Notes under the pieces: model-generated
The model's input: only the letters and a program-made list of their open reading frames with translations
Databases searched by the model: none
What the model was told of the DNA's origin: nothing
In this document: piece after piece, positions 1-11,600 of the stretch
Position numbering within the stretch: position 1 is the first letter of the stretch
How the letters are laid out: each line of letters starts with the position of its first letter
Assembly: GCA_024402695.1 (NCBI GenBank)
Contig: JAKSTG010000011.1
Location: forward strand, 16,221-80,220
From: Treponema sp.
GTDB taxonomy: Bacteria > Spirochaetota > Spirochaetia > Treponematales > Treponemataceae
Length of the DNA: 64,000 nucleotides
Direction: 5' to 3'
Made by a program: the position numbers and the translations under genes

Positions 1-297
1 TTATATGAAAAGGGGAAAATCGCGGCCTATGTAGCATATCACATTGATGAATCAGTTGGGGCCTTATATGTTGATCCCCAGTTCAGAAAAAAGGGATTGG
101 GGGCCAGACTTATGAAAGAAGCATTCAAAAATTATAAAGAAGGTATCCGATATTCCCAAATTGTCAGCGACAATATTCCTTCCATCAAACTTCATGAAAA
201 AATCGGATGCAAAATTTCCTCAGTCCCTTTGTTCTGGGTTTATGACGAAGATTTTATATATACTGATTCCATAAGCAATCTGTATGACCATCATTAA
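1..297 (+). CDS. GNAT-family N-acetyltransferase, C-terminal part (5' end outside window)
   Basis: The reading frame is open from base 1 to a TAA at 295-297, so the start lies before the window. The visible 98 residues contain the acetyl-CoA-binding motif A of GNAT enzymes (FRKKGLGARLMKEA, near residues 28-41 of the fragment), preceded by the strand GALYVDPQ and followed by NIPSIKLHEKIGCK, the usual motif B region ending in an aromatic substrate segment. An internal ATG at 97 falls inside motif A and is not the true start. Substrate cannot be told. It faces the minus-strand remnant and terminator at 297-409. Confidence 0.85.
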   Translation, partial: LYEKGKIAAYVAYHIDESVGALYVDPQFRKKGLGARLMKEAFKNYKEGIRYSQIVSDNIPSIKLHEKIGCKISSVPLFWVYDEDFIYTDSISNLYDHH

Positions 298-334
298 AAA
301 AAAGGATGGCCAAAAAGGAAAATTTCAGCCATCC
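297..334 (-). terminator. Rho-independent terminator, minus strand
   Basis: GGATGGC (304-310) and GCCATCC (328-334) form a stem. On the minus strand the hairpin is followed by eight T residues. It closes the remnant at 358-409 and shows that a full gene once ended here. Confidence 0.75.
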
Positions 335-357
335 CAACTTTATCTGATATTTGCAGA

Positions 358-409
358 TTATTTTGTATAGAACTCTACATAATCTGTAAAATCAAAGAAT
401 GCCCGGACG
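358..409 (-). pseudogene. 3' remnant of a DUF1566/Lcl-type lipoprotein gene
   Basis: These 52 bases match 48 of 52 bases at 2649-2700, the extreme 3' end of the giant lipoprotein gene, and encode the same tail (VRAFFDFTDYVEFYTK) to the stop codon. Upstream of 409 the similarity stops abruptly. An open frame of 73 codons runs through the segment to 579, but it overlaps the XRE gene out of frame and has no plausible start, so it is probably not translated. It is best read as a decayed or recombined copy that kept its stop and terminator. Confidence 0.65.
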
Positions 410-535
410 GCATTTATTGCCATGTTTACTATGCCAGCCCCCATTATAACTTGAACGAATTTGATCATGGGAAAACACTTTGGGAGCTTTGAGCGTAAAG
501 AAAAGCCTGCAGGCTCAGGGACCGAAGTTTGCGGC

Positions 536-745
536 CTATTCCAGGTAGAAAACCTCTTCAAACTTCTTTTCAAGAGCAACGCAGATAATCAGCGCCAGTT
601 TTGCTGTAGGGCAGAACTGACCGGTTTCTATGGAACTGATTGTATTCCGGGAAACTCCTACCATACGGGCAAGGTCGCTCTGGGAGATCTTGTTTTCCGA
701 CCGGAGTTCCTTAAGGTGATTTTTTAGAACAAGTGTTTCTTCCAT
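536..745 (-). CDS. XRE (Cro/CI) family helix-turn-helix regulator
   Basis: A 69-residue single-domain HTH_3 protein: LKELRSENKISQSDLARMVGVSRNTISSIETG is the complete HTH, with the recognition helix around VSRNTISSIE (the first segment is residues 10-28 or so). It ends at FYLE, typical of this short subfamily, which is often paired with a small multi-TM protein. It is the last gene of a four-gene minus-strand operon, 12 bases after the small TM protein, with AAGG upstream of ATG. It is the obvious candidate to bind the two near-palindromes at 2483-2536 and autoregulate the operon (inference). Confidence 0.85.
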   Translation of the reverse strand: MEETLVLKNHLKELRSENKISQSDLARMVGVSRNTISSIETGQFCPTAKLALIICVALEKKFEEVFYLE

Positions 746-757
746 AATTTGACCGCC

Positions 758-1084
758 TTAAATTCTTCCTGTAAGCTGGAAAACATAAACTGTCAGAAGC
801 ATTACAAAAATCACCAGGTAACAGAGGAAAACCAGAAGTTCATGCTTTTTGTGCATGGCCAGAAACTTTACAAGAAAAGTTACGGCAAACATTCCGAAAA
901 GAACAGTCCAGATTCCGGCGCTTACTGTTTTTGTAAAAATGAACTGAAGAACCGAAACAAGAACACAAAGAACCGGGGCAGAAAAATATGCAACTCTTGC
1001 CGCTTTGTTCTGGATTTCCAAATCATACACATCTTTGTTCTGATTTTCGTTTCTGCTTTTTTCAAGGATTTCGTCTTTTGTCAT
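758..1084 (-). CDS. small three-TM protein, DUF6442-like
   Basis: A 108-residue protein with a charged N-terminus (MTKDEILEKSRNENQNKD) and three hydrophobic segments (near residues 33-52, 58-80 and 84-104). The start is ATG 1084, because GGAGG lies six bases upstream. A GTG four codons earlier overlaps that ribosome site and is unlikely. The N-terminal motif and pairing with a short XRE regulator match the DUF6442 family, known mostly from Firmicutes. Its function is unknown; a membrane sensor for the neighbouring regulator is possible but unproven. Confidence 0.75.
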   Translation of the reverse strand: MTKDEILEKSRNENQNKDVYDLEIQNKAARVAYFSAPVLCVLVSVLQFIFTKTVSAGIWTVLFGMFAVTFLVKFLAMHKKHELLVFLCYLVIFVMLLTVYVFQLTGRI

Positions 1085-1096
1085 ACTGTCCTCCAC

Positions 1097-1834
1097 TTAT
1101 CTGTTTGTTACACAATATTTTAATACATTATTCGAACATGCTGAAATACACGCACCGCAGTTTATGCACTCTGCCGATTTTACAAATCCGTCTTCAGAAA
1201 GCTTTTTTACATCAAGGCTCATAGGGCAGTTTCTGGAACACTTTCCGCAGCCTGTGCAGTCTGAAGTTTTTGCCTTGATCTTAAACTGCGGGAGGTGAAG
1301 CAAACGGCCGAAGCGGTAGCCCAGAATCATGAAAGGGGCCATCCAGCAGATGTAGTGACAGTTTGCACGCTTCCCGTGAACCACAGCCGGAATCAGAAAC
1401 AGAATTACAATTCCATAATAAATCACATAGCTGTAAATGTTTGAAATGGAAATGCCGTGGTCTGTCATGTAAAAAGGATCAACTTTATAGTCACCCTTTC
1501 CAAGTACATGACAAACGATTATTCCGGAAAGCCAGAGAATCCAGATTCCGTATTTGATATAATTCCGCCAGCCCTGTTTTGGTGCCTTGTCTGAAAATTC
1601 ACAGAAACATTCCGACATTCCGCCCGTGGGGCAGAAGAAGCCGCACCACAACCGGCCAAAGAACATTCCGAAAATGAACATCAGTGTAAACACAATGAAG
1701 CTTCCGTTTATTACATGTTCAAGAGCCGCGTGGATAATCAGGTAAGGTGAAAAATACCAGATTGTCAGTGGAAACAGGAGCATTGAAAAAATCAGTGTGA
1801 ACTTTCTGAATCTCTGAAGTTTTGCCTTTTCCAT
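1097..1834 (-). CDS. NapH/NosR-like 4Fe-4S membrane polyferredoxin
   Basis: 245 residues. Four or five TM helices carry the paired-cysteine motif CGFFCP near residue 65, typical of the NapH/NosR/CcoG membrane ferredoxin superfamily. The C-terminus holds two 4Fe-4S sites: CTGCGKCSRNCP and CINCGACISAC. The family passes electrons between quinol or periplasmic partners and cytoplasmic redox enzymes; the partner here is unknown, since no reductase is adjacent. ATG is preceded by AAAGGAG. It sits 13 bases after the barrel gene in the same operon. Confidence 0.85.
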   Translation of the reverse strand: MEKAKLQRFRKFTLIFSMLLFPLTIWYFSPYLIIHAALEHVINGSFIVFTLMFIFGMFFGRLWCGFFCPTGGMSECFCEFSDKAPKQGWRNYIKYGIWILWLSGIIVCHVLGKGDYKVDPFYMTDHGISISNIYSYVIYYGIVILFLIPAVVHGKRANCHYICWMAPFMILGYRFGRLLHLPQFKIKAKTSDCTGCGKCSRNCPMSLDVKKLSEDGFVKSAECINCGACISACSNNVLKYCVTNR

Positions 1835-1847
1835 ACGCCTTGCTCCT

Positions 1848-2456
1848 TTAGAACCGGTAACCCAGATAAGGCATGACGCTTATTCGGTTTGCCCTTACGT
1901 TACTGGTTTTTGAAAAATCGGTAAGGTCACAGTTTACTGAAAACCCGATTCTGAAACCGTCTGAATGTGTAAAGGCGTATTCACAGCCTGCTTCAAGCCC
2001 CAGAACAAAAGAATTCAGCGAAAGAGATGAATTGTCTTTCCGGACTCCGGCAACAGATTCTTCAACAGATCCAACAAGGAAATTGAAGCTTGGACCTGCG
2101 AACAGGGAGAATCTTCCGGGAATTGAATCGATTCCTGCAAATGTGAGTTTTACCACCAGAGGAACATCAACAGTCCAGAAAGAAGTTTTTGCTTTTCCTG
2201 CGGCAGTAACACAGGAATAACCGTTTCCGTTATGGAAAAGAACTTTTGCTTCCAGAGCAGTAACTTCACTGAAAGAAAGTTCTGCGGTACTTCCGAATCT
2301 GAAGCCTGGAATAAAATCAAAATCTGATTCAACACTTCCGGATTCAACCTTCATTGTATTAAGGCCTGCAGCGCCTTCTATACCGAGCGAAAAATCCATG
2401 GCATTGAGTGCTGAGAACATCAGCAGAATGGCAGTAGCAAAAATATTTTTTTTCAT
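1848..2456 (-). CDS. outer-membrane beta-barrel protein (PorT/OmpW-like size)
   Basis: 202 residues with a Sec signal peptide (MKKNIFATAILLMFSALNA) and then alternating amphipathic strands: LGIEGAAGLNT, GSTAELSFSEVTALEAKVLF, FSLFAGPSFNFLVG, GLEAGCEYAF. It ends in aromatic LGYRF, the C-terminal signature of a barrel. This pattern fits small eight-strand barrel proteins. It is first in the operon, with GGAG seven bases before ATG and a strong promoter just upstream. The job of the barrel with the membrane ferredoxin is not evident. Confidence 0.75.
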   Translation of the reverse strand: MKKNIFATAILLMFSALNAMDFSLGIEGAAGLNTMKVESGSVESDFDFIPGFRFGSTAELSFSEVTALEAKVLFHNGNGYSCVTAAGKAKTSFWTVDVPLVVKLTFAGIDSIPGRFSLFAGPSFNFLVGSVEESVAGVRKDNSSLSLNSFVLGLEAGCEYAFTHSDGFRIGFSVNCDLTDFSKTSNVRANRISVMPYLGYRF

Positions 2457-2482
2457 ACATATCTCCGTAATTATTCACTATT

Positions 2483-2537
2483 TGCCAAGTATACTTGTCA
2501 TATATCAAAATATAATACTGCCAAGTAAACTTGTCAA
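2483..2537 (-). promoter_or_regulatory. promoter with two near-palindromic operator candidates
   Basis: On the minus strand TTGACA (2532-2537), 17 bases, TATATT (2509-2514). Two 18-bp near-palindromes, TGCCAAGTATACTTGTCA (2483-2500) and TGCCAAGTAAACTTGTCA (2519-2536), lie 36 bp apart. One covers the -35/spacer and the other lies just downstream of the -10. Placement on both sides of the polymerase site is typical of a repressor-controlled promoter. The XRE protein at 536-745 is the likely ligand. Confidence 0.75.
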
Positions 2538-2594
2538 GAAGATATGAATTAAAAGGACTGTCTTTTCAAGTTCCGGAAATGTTTTCTTTATCGT

Positions 2595-2626
2595 ATTAAA
2601 AAAATCCCCGTGCTGATGCACGGGGA
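2595..2626 (-). terminator. Rho-independent terminator of the giant lipoprotein gene
   Basis: A perfect 9-bp stem, TCCCCGTGC (2605-2613) with GCACGGGGA (2618-2626), four-base loop, then a T-run on the minus strand. It lies 22 bases past the stop at 2649. Confidence 0.85.
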
Positions 2627-2648
2627 AATTACAGTCATAACGCTATGA

Positions 2649-5600
2649 CTATTTTGTGTAGAACTCTACGTAATCTGTAAAATCAAAGAATGCACGGACG
2701 TGATATATTGGTTGAGTTACTAACGACTGTTCCTGAACTACAACAGCATTTTCTGTTATTCCCACGGAATATGCCTTTCCAGCTTTTCCTGTTGTACTTG
2801 AAGCCCAATAACCCAATACACCGGTAACCGGTAAACAATTCAAAGCAGCCAAAACTTCATCCAATGCAGCAGCATTTTCATTTAATTTCGTTAACTCAAA
2901 CACGCTTGGTAAATACCAGTTTGCATTAGAGGCATGATTTGAAATTCTATACATTAATCCATTCATTTCTGAATTATCATAATTTCTGCAGTAGAACAGA
3001 GCTGGGAAATTTGATTCTGTTACATTTGAATCACCATAACTTTTGCTAACCTGAGTTAAATTGTTCTTTCCATATTTATCATCTCTGTTGCAAAGACTTG
3101 ATGTAGTAATCAAAGTTGATTTTGTACAATAAGCCATTGTTCCTACTCCATAATCTGATGTTCTTGGAGGAATTTTTAATCCCATGCCAATTATTCTATT
3201 ATTTGTATTGCCATTATCATCGCCATAACCATTCGGTGTAACAACTACTGCAATTGGAGTACCAAATGAAGGATTTTCTTTATATTCAAGAAGACTCATA
3301 TAATAAAGCTTGTCTTCACCTGTTTTTCTAACAACGATATCTCCAGGGCTTGCCTTTTTTGTTGATACGAAACTTCCTGATACACTAAATCTTCGAGTGG
3401 TAAATCCACGTTCATTGACCAACCGAACATAAGGCATCTGCTGACTTGCATTACGTTTTAATACAGGTCCACTAATTGAATACCCTCCTGAAAGATTATT
3501 TCCATTAACATATAAAGGTTGAACAACACTATCTGTTCCATCACCATGTAACATCATTGATGTAAATTTATTATCATCAGCAGTAAATACCTTAGAATCT
3601 GCACCCCATTCAACTTTTACTGTAATTCCACCATCAACCTGCTTGTAAGAACAATTTTCAAGTAATGGACCATACTTCTCGTCATAGAATGTATCACGTT
3701 CATAATCCATGTAAACATATTTTGGTGCTGACTTTCTTCCACCTTTATCTTCAATTACAAATTCAAACTGATGAACACCGCCATATGGGATATTGAAATT
3801 CATACCGAAAGTAAACTGGTTTGCATTACCTGAATCAGGATCAAGCCTATAAGTCATTTCGGTTGGAATTTCCTTAGGAGGAATAATATTATTATCCTTG
3901 TCCCTGACAGTATATGTGTAAAGATTTTTATATTTTGGAACAAAAACTCCAGATTCTGTTTCATCAAACATAAAGAAACCTTCATTTCCAATAAGCTGTG
4001 CTGTTTTTCCAGTATCATTATTATCAGTATTCATTACCATTTTTGGAAGAAGATAATAAAGTCTTTCAGTTACAATAAGACTTCTAGGGGTATTGATATT
4101 TTCAGCAGGGCGGGAAGAACTATCGTTTAAAATCTTAACACTAAACTGAGTACTCTCTGTTACCCCGGAAGCAATATTTTTTTTGCCAGCAAAACCAAAA
4201 CTACGGGAAGCATGAAGATACTCATCATCTCTATCTTCTGCGTCATACCAATATTCCTTTTTTTCAAAAATATTACTGTCAGATAAAGTTATCGAAGATC
4301 CTGCTGTATTTATCTGATTTTCATAAGTAGAATCATTGTCAACTTCAGTAAATGAATACCTGACCGGAGTATAAGAGAAATTGAATGTTTCTATTTGAGG
4401 TTTTGAAAGATCAGTTTCTATTACTATCGGTTCAATATAATATCCATTTGCATCCGGAGTATTGACAGTTAATGCTCCTGTAAGTGTTCGCTTTACATAT
4501 GAATCGGCTTTTGTATTGTTTGTATCTAAAGAAATGGCTGTACTGTTTCCAGAAACCCATGAAACTGTTTTATCTGTGTTAACTTTATATTCATAGATTT
4601 TTGTTCCTGCTGAATTCTTTATATATAAACCAGAAATAGCATAACCTTTAGGAACTGTATATTTAAATGAAACTGAATCCCCTAAAATTACCGGATACTG
4701 AGAAACAAGTTCTTTACCGTCTACTGAAGTTGTTCCAATAACTTTCGATTTGTATACAGGTTCCTGGAACTGAATATTTGGCACCGTATAAACATTTGGT
4801 TTAACTACATAGCTTGTAGTTCCATCTCTGACACGAACTTTGGCCACAGCTTTACAGATACCATCTTTATTTATTTCAAGGTTTTGACCATATACTGCAA
4901 TGAGTTTTCCTGACCAGGCAGTATCAGATAATGTAAGTGCACCAGTATTCAGAACATTAGATGAGCTATAAACTGAGGCAATTCCTTCCCTGTAAATCTT
5001 CCACATAGTTGTATCGCTATAAACAGCTTTTCCTTCAGCAGCTACAGCTTCAATAACATAATCTGTGTAACCGATTTTATAATCTGTTCCATTCTTTTCA
5101 TATGTGGTTATGAATTTAGTCTGGAGAGAACCGGCCCCTATTTCATCTTTCAATGCCAGACGGGAAGTATCATTACTATTTATTTCACCTATAGACAGAG
5201 TCTGATAAGCTTTTGTTCCTGCAGTAATGACAAGATCAGTTTCAGCTTCATTCAGGACACGAATTTTTCCTGTTAGTGTTACTACACCTGTAGAAGAATC
5301 TACTGCTGGAACTACATTGTAGCAGACATAATCCTTTGTAGAATAATTTGCGAAATTTGGATTCACAGTATTTCCAAGGTTTTCAACTGTTCCACCAACA
5401 AAGGACAAAGTTGTATTCCATTTATAACCGTCCTTTGTTACTACCTTGAAATCATAATCGTTGCCTTTGTGAACCATTACTTTGGTTGCCTGAGCCGGAA
5501 CTACATCGGCATTATCAGCTGTCACATACATGTAACTGTGAGCATAGGTTACAGGTGTTATCGTAAATGATTTATTCGTATCTTCAAGCCGGCGGAATTT

Positions 5601-8600
5601 TGCACTTGCAGTTTCTACGCCTTCATTTGTGTCGTTTCGAACAGTAGTTTCGTTATAAATAACAGCAAGACAACCGTCTTTTTTTGTTACTGTATTGGCA
5701 GCACCCAGATACAAAATAAAATTTGACTTATGAATTGAAGAGTCATAAGTTGCATAACCTTCGGTAGGCGTTAATGCTACAACCGGTAGATTTTCGTTTG
5801 TTTCAGTCCATTTACTGAATCCGTAACCGCTGCTTGTTACAAAACTTATGTCATAGTCCGCATCTTTTCTCATAGCAAGAGTTACTGTCGGAGATACAGA
5901 CCCCTTATCTCCCATATTGGCCATGGAAAGAGTTGCTTTTGGGAATACAACTGGTTTTATGGTAATCTTTCCGGAAGAAACAGCCTTTATTGTAAATGTT
6001 GCTGTAACCTGAATACGTTCCTGTCCAAGACTGTCGGTTATAGGAATCACCGAATAATCACTTATGGTAATATTAGCGTGATCATCCTTAATGAACTTTT
6101 TATTTTCAGAAAAACCAAAGAAATCATAACCCGTTTTTGTTTCATATTTTACAGATATAGATTTTCCCTCAATCTGGTAATAAGAACCTGCCCCGGTTAT
6201 AAATTCTCCAGCTCCCGGAACTGCAGTAGTTGTTACCGAAAATGAAACTCCTTTTACTGCTTCTTCAGAAATTTCTATCTGACTAACATTTGTAAATGTC
6301 GGACTAACAGTAACCGGACTACCTTCAGCTGCTGTCACTTTTATTGTTCCCGTTGTAATAAAGCTGCCGTCTACATCGGCATTTGGAACTGTTTCAGAAG
6401 TGATGGTTGCAGCACTTGAAGTCAAAGAAGAAATCTTTTTTCCAGGAACAGAAACCAGACGGAAACTGTATTCCTTTCCGGTCTTCATATAGATTGTTTC
6501 CGGAACTGAAGAAAGATTTGTCGTATCCCATGCAACCTGAGAATATCCAAGTTCAGAAGCACTTACAGTCAGTTTTTCATCTACTACTTTGTTTACATAA
6601 ACTTTAGCTGAAACTTTCTGAGAAACCTGACCTAAAGCATCTTCTGTTTCTTCCACTTTATGGTTCAGCAGAATAAGAACTGCCTTTTCTTTTGCTGCAG
6701 AAGGCACTTCTTCTGCAGAAAGGGAATCACATACATAAATTGATTTTTCGGAAGTTAAAGCAGAAGCGTCCTCTGTAACTGTATAAGCGCCATTTTTACT
6801 TCCGGTTACTGACCATCCATTAAAGCCGTGTGAAACAGGAGCTGTATAGCGGATATCGAATTCCATTCCCTGTGTCTGGTTTCTGACTCCGGCCGGAGAA
6901 ATAACACCCGTACCGCTTCCAGCAATTTCAATAGCAGGATACTGTTTTACAATAGGTCTGATATAAAGATTTTCCGAGTCATCGTAAACATGAATTGTTC
7001 CAGTTACTTCGGTAATACACTGTTTAAGATTGTCGTAAGATTTCCGTTCAACTTTATTAAAGAACGTAAGTTTTCCCGCAGTCTCTGATTTGTCGCTTTC
7101 AGTAATCTTGAAATTTACCCCGCTGTTAGTGAACAACGTCAGATTGTTTGCATTGCTTCCTGCCGCAAATCCTAAAAGTTCATAGGCACTGGTTGTTGTA
7201 AAGCGATAATTGAACTCGTTTCCATTAACTGCATAAATTATTGCAGATGTGCCAGGAACTAGAGTTCCACTGGAACTTACAATATCGCTGTCGGTAATAG
7301 CAGAAGTTTTTATAGACGGATCCATAATGTTAATTCGTTTTAAACCTTCTACAGATGGCGACAGAGAAATACTATCAGGACCATTTCCATTCATGAATCT
7401 GATTTTTGCATTTACAGTTGAATGACCTTCATTATGGATATTCTGTTCAGAAGGAACATAGATAACTGCCAGAGCATTCTTTACCGCCGGCAAAGTCCAG
7501 TCAGGGTTTCCAACAGCCGATTCTACATAAATGTATTTTCCAGACTCACTTCCAGCTTCATCATATTTTACGTCGATTCCAGAAGCACCCGAAACTGTCC
7601 AGGTGTTTACGAACTTATTTCCTGTTTTTGTGGTAAGAGCAATATCGTAATCTTTTCCTGTTTCCATATAAACTGCAGAAGACGGGAAGCTTTGATAATT
7701 GGCACTTGTTGTTAAAGTTGCAAAGGAAACCTGGGTGAAGTTCTTTCGACCTGGCATAATTTTCAAGTCGTAATCTGCATACTTATTCAGATACATTGTT
7801 GTCGTAACTGTCGATGTTACCTGATTCAAAGCGTCATACTGTTTTACAGGATCCGATATTCCCATAAAGATAATTGTTGCTGTGTTTAAAACTTCTGCAG
7901 GAATGTCAGAAACAGAAGTTGCACTTGTTTCATAACAGAAATCACCTGCAGGCTTTGTTGATAAACCTTCATAAATTTCTGCGGTATAAACAGGATATTC
8001 AGTTTCATCTTTTGTTACTTTCCATCCGTCAAATGAACCAGTCTTATCTGTTGCACAGTTTAAGCTATAGCTCATACCAGCCACATTGTACACGGCAGAA
8101 GCAGGATTCATGGTGCTGAAACCTGCCGGTCTTTCAAACATGATAGATGAACGTTTTTCAATTACCGGTTCAAGGTAAAGGCTAAAGGCTCCCAATTCTT
8201 TTTTAAGTTCTACCTGAACAGTTGCCCTTGTGCCACCGGCATTAAGTCCGTTGGTGAACACTTCAACGGTACCTTCTGTAAGAGAAAGATATTCGCTTGA
8301 TGTAAAGTCATTTGTTCCATTGAAGATTTCTGCATCATCCCTGCAGAGTTTCCATCCCCTGAAAATCCAGCCAGGCTGAAGAGTTGCAGTAACCGTATAT
8401 TTTTCTCCGGCAAGTTTTCGAATTACTCCATACGGAGTTACTGTCAGAGCCCCGGCAGTAATGTCAGTTCCTGCTGGAGTTACCGAAGGAAGCTGAACGT
8501 TAACTCTAGGATGCTGTTTAAGAACTGGTTCAATATAAAGATTTTCAACAACGCCGTCCAAAGAAACTGTAATCTCTCCGAACATTGTTGTCTGCCCGTT

Positions 8601-11600
8601 CAAAATTGTAGTTCCTACAGTTTCTCCTCTGGCATTAATTTCTGTTTTTGCAAAATCTGTTTTTGTAAGTCCACCGTCGATTGATGTATAGAATTTCCAT
8701 CCCTTAAAAGCGTAATCCTCGGTTGTTTCACAACGAAGTTTATATTCAAAACCCTGTGAACTTGTTCCGGCAATCATTCTTACATTTTCTGAAGTTACCT
8801 GTTCCCCGTTTACATAAAGACTTGCGGGTTTTTCTGCAAGGGCATTATCTTCACTTGAAAGTTTTACACGAACTGCCGAATGTTCAAACACGACTGGTTT
8901 TACGTAAAGATTAGTTCCATAGTTTTTCTTCAGAACAATTTTAAGAGTAGAAGAAGTGGCACCGAATGTATTTCGTGATGTAGATACAACCGGTTCGCTT
9001 TTTACAATTTCAATATCATCATTTGAATCTGTAATTTCTGTTTCAACGTTATTTACTTTTGTGTAGACTTTCCATCGGCCAAAACCATAAGCCGGATTTG
9101 TTGTACAGCTTACTTCATATTCTTTATTCAAAAGCATTGTTACCGAACCATTCATGTTCATGGTTACATTTGAATCAGATTCAAAATTTACCTTTGGATA
9201 TGCGAACAATTCCGGAACAAGATAATAAATATAATTTCCAAGATCCTTCAAAACTGTTACGGCTACAGAAGCTGTAACCTGGCCTGCATTTGATGAGGCT
9301 TCGACCATAGAATATTTCGGATCAGTAACAGAAATAAAATCATCTGCATATGGACTAGGATTTTCAAGGGCCTGGGATGTAGTTGCACTTGAAGCAGAAA
9401 GCAGAATTTCGTCATCTTCCCCTTCTGCCTTTCTGATTACTTTCCAGCCGCCAAAACCTGTTTCTTTATTGGTTGTAAGGTGAACTGTATATGCACTTCC
9501 CTGGGACATTTTGATTGACCAGGACTTAACATTTGTATCAGAAGTATAAGGTTTGTTATTTACTGTAAGAGTAGCGGCTCCTTCCGGAACTTCAGGATCA
9601 AAACCAATGTTCATTCCAGGCACTTTTGATAGAATCGGTCTGAAGTGAATTCGTTTTTCAGCAGGGCCATTCATTGCAAGAGAAATAACCCCCGTTGAAG
9701 TTCCGTCAGGATTTGCATCGGAACGAACAACTTCCCAGGAAATCTTTTCCGAAGAAGGAACCGGTGTTTCTATAAATCCTTCCTTGGTAAACACTTCCCA
9801 TTTTTCTGCAGAAAAACAATATTCGTCTGTTGTCTTAAAAGTGATTGAATAAAGTTTATCCGGAAGAATACGAACTGTGCCGTCGTTTGAAATTACGCCA
9901 AGATCACAAGAGAAAAATCCTGGAACTTTTCCTTCATTATTTGAAGGCACATCAAGCTGTATTACAGGATAATTATAAAGGGCTGGAATAAGAATGTAGT
10001 TGAATCCAATGCCGGTTTCATCTACCAGATTTTTCTTTAACATTACCTGAACTTTGGCAGTTGTCTTGCCGGCGTTTGTTCCATCCTGAACCACAGTAAC
10101 TTCCGGAGAATGAATTTCAATAAAATCATCTTTATAGATTTCTACATCGCTTGTTTCTGTAGCAGCGGAACCTGCTTCAAGAACAAGAACCTTGTCTGTT
10201 GCAAAATTCTTACCCTGCTCAAGTCTGTAAAGTTCCCATCCCTTGAAACCTACCGTCGCATCTGTTGAAAGAGTAACTGTATTGTCAGTTCCCATAGTGA
10301 ACTTCATATTTCCTGATGGGGAAATTTTTGCAGAAACTGATTCATCAGCCAGCTGAATTGCCATGCCAGGATATTTTATAAGGACAGGTTCTATGTAAAG
10401 TTCTTCTCCGAAATTCTTTTCAAGACTTAAAGACAGAGTACACATAGAAGGATTTCCCTTCTTGTCTGATGACACTGCATTAAACGAAAAAGAAATATCT
10501 GATGAGTCGGCAACAGAATCAAGTTCTTTTACCACATCACCTTTCTTTGTATAAACCTTGAAGGCTTTTTCGGCAAAGTAATAATCTTCGGTTGTCTTAA
10601 AAGAAATGGAATATTCTTCACCAACCAGAAGACGGATATCATTGGAAACAGGATCCAATGTTCCGCTTGAACAGGAAAAACTTCCAGGAACAATCATTCC
10701 TTCTGGACTGACAGCATGAACCACAGGATGTTTGTAAAAAGCAGGTTCAAGATAATAAATGTTATCTCCCAGTTCCTGCTTAAGCATTATCATTACAGAA
10801 GTCTGTACTTTTCCTGTACTCTTTCCGGTTTTTACAATGTCATATCTAGGTGAATAAATATCCAGAATGTCACTGGTAAAGAGAATTGAAGTGTCATCTC
10901 CTTCTTCAATTGAAGTCAGATCTGCATTCAGAAGGAAAGTTCTGTTTTCATATGTATCATCAGATTTTACTTTTGAAAGATTCCATCCTGCAAAACCTAC
11001 TGTAGGATCTGTTGTAAGGGAAATCTGATATCCATTATCCTGTGCCATTTTTACGGCACCTGAATGAGAAGTTTTTACAAGGGAAACATAATCCGCAGGA
11101 ACCTGAACCTGTACACTTGGATAAGTTACAAGAATTGGTTCAACATAAATAGTGTCATTGAATTTGTTATTGATTACATCGATTGTAACCGAACTTTTTG
11201 AACAGCCCATATCTTTTGCAGCTGTTGAAACATAGGTTTCTCCCTGTTCAACACTTACACCCATTTCTTCTGTTACATCATGTTTTCTGCCGGTTGAATC
11301 AACTGTGTAAACTTTCCAGCATGAACCGGACTTAAGTCCATAATCTGCTGTTGTAGTTACAGAAACGGAATATCGGCTTGTATCAACACTGTTTGTGTTC
11401 AGGATAACCATTTTCTTCGAAGGATAAAATGTTGCAGGCGCTGCAGAAAGACCTTCGTACTCTTCAGGGAGTCTTATGTTCAATACAGGAAATGGAGTTA
11501 CTTCTGGTATTACAAAAAGAAGGTTCTTAAATGCTTTGTGAACTGTCACATCAGTTGAAAGCCTATCGTCTCTTCCGAACTCGACTTCTTCTTTAGGAAG

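Noticed and set aside
461..727. 88-codon plus-strand frame over the XRE gene
   Set aside because: Opposite strand of a complete HTH gene, no independent support.
358..2700. Diversity-generating retroelement: repeated 3' end of a C-type-lectin-like lipoprotein gene, as in Treponema TvpA
   Set aside because: The repeat is only 52 bp, its four differences are not adenine-directed, and no reverse transcriptase or Avd gene is present.
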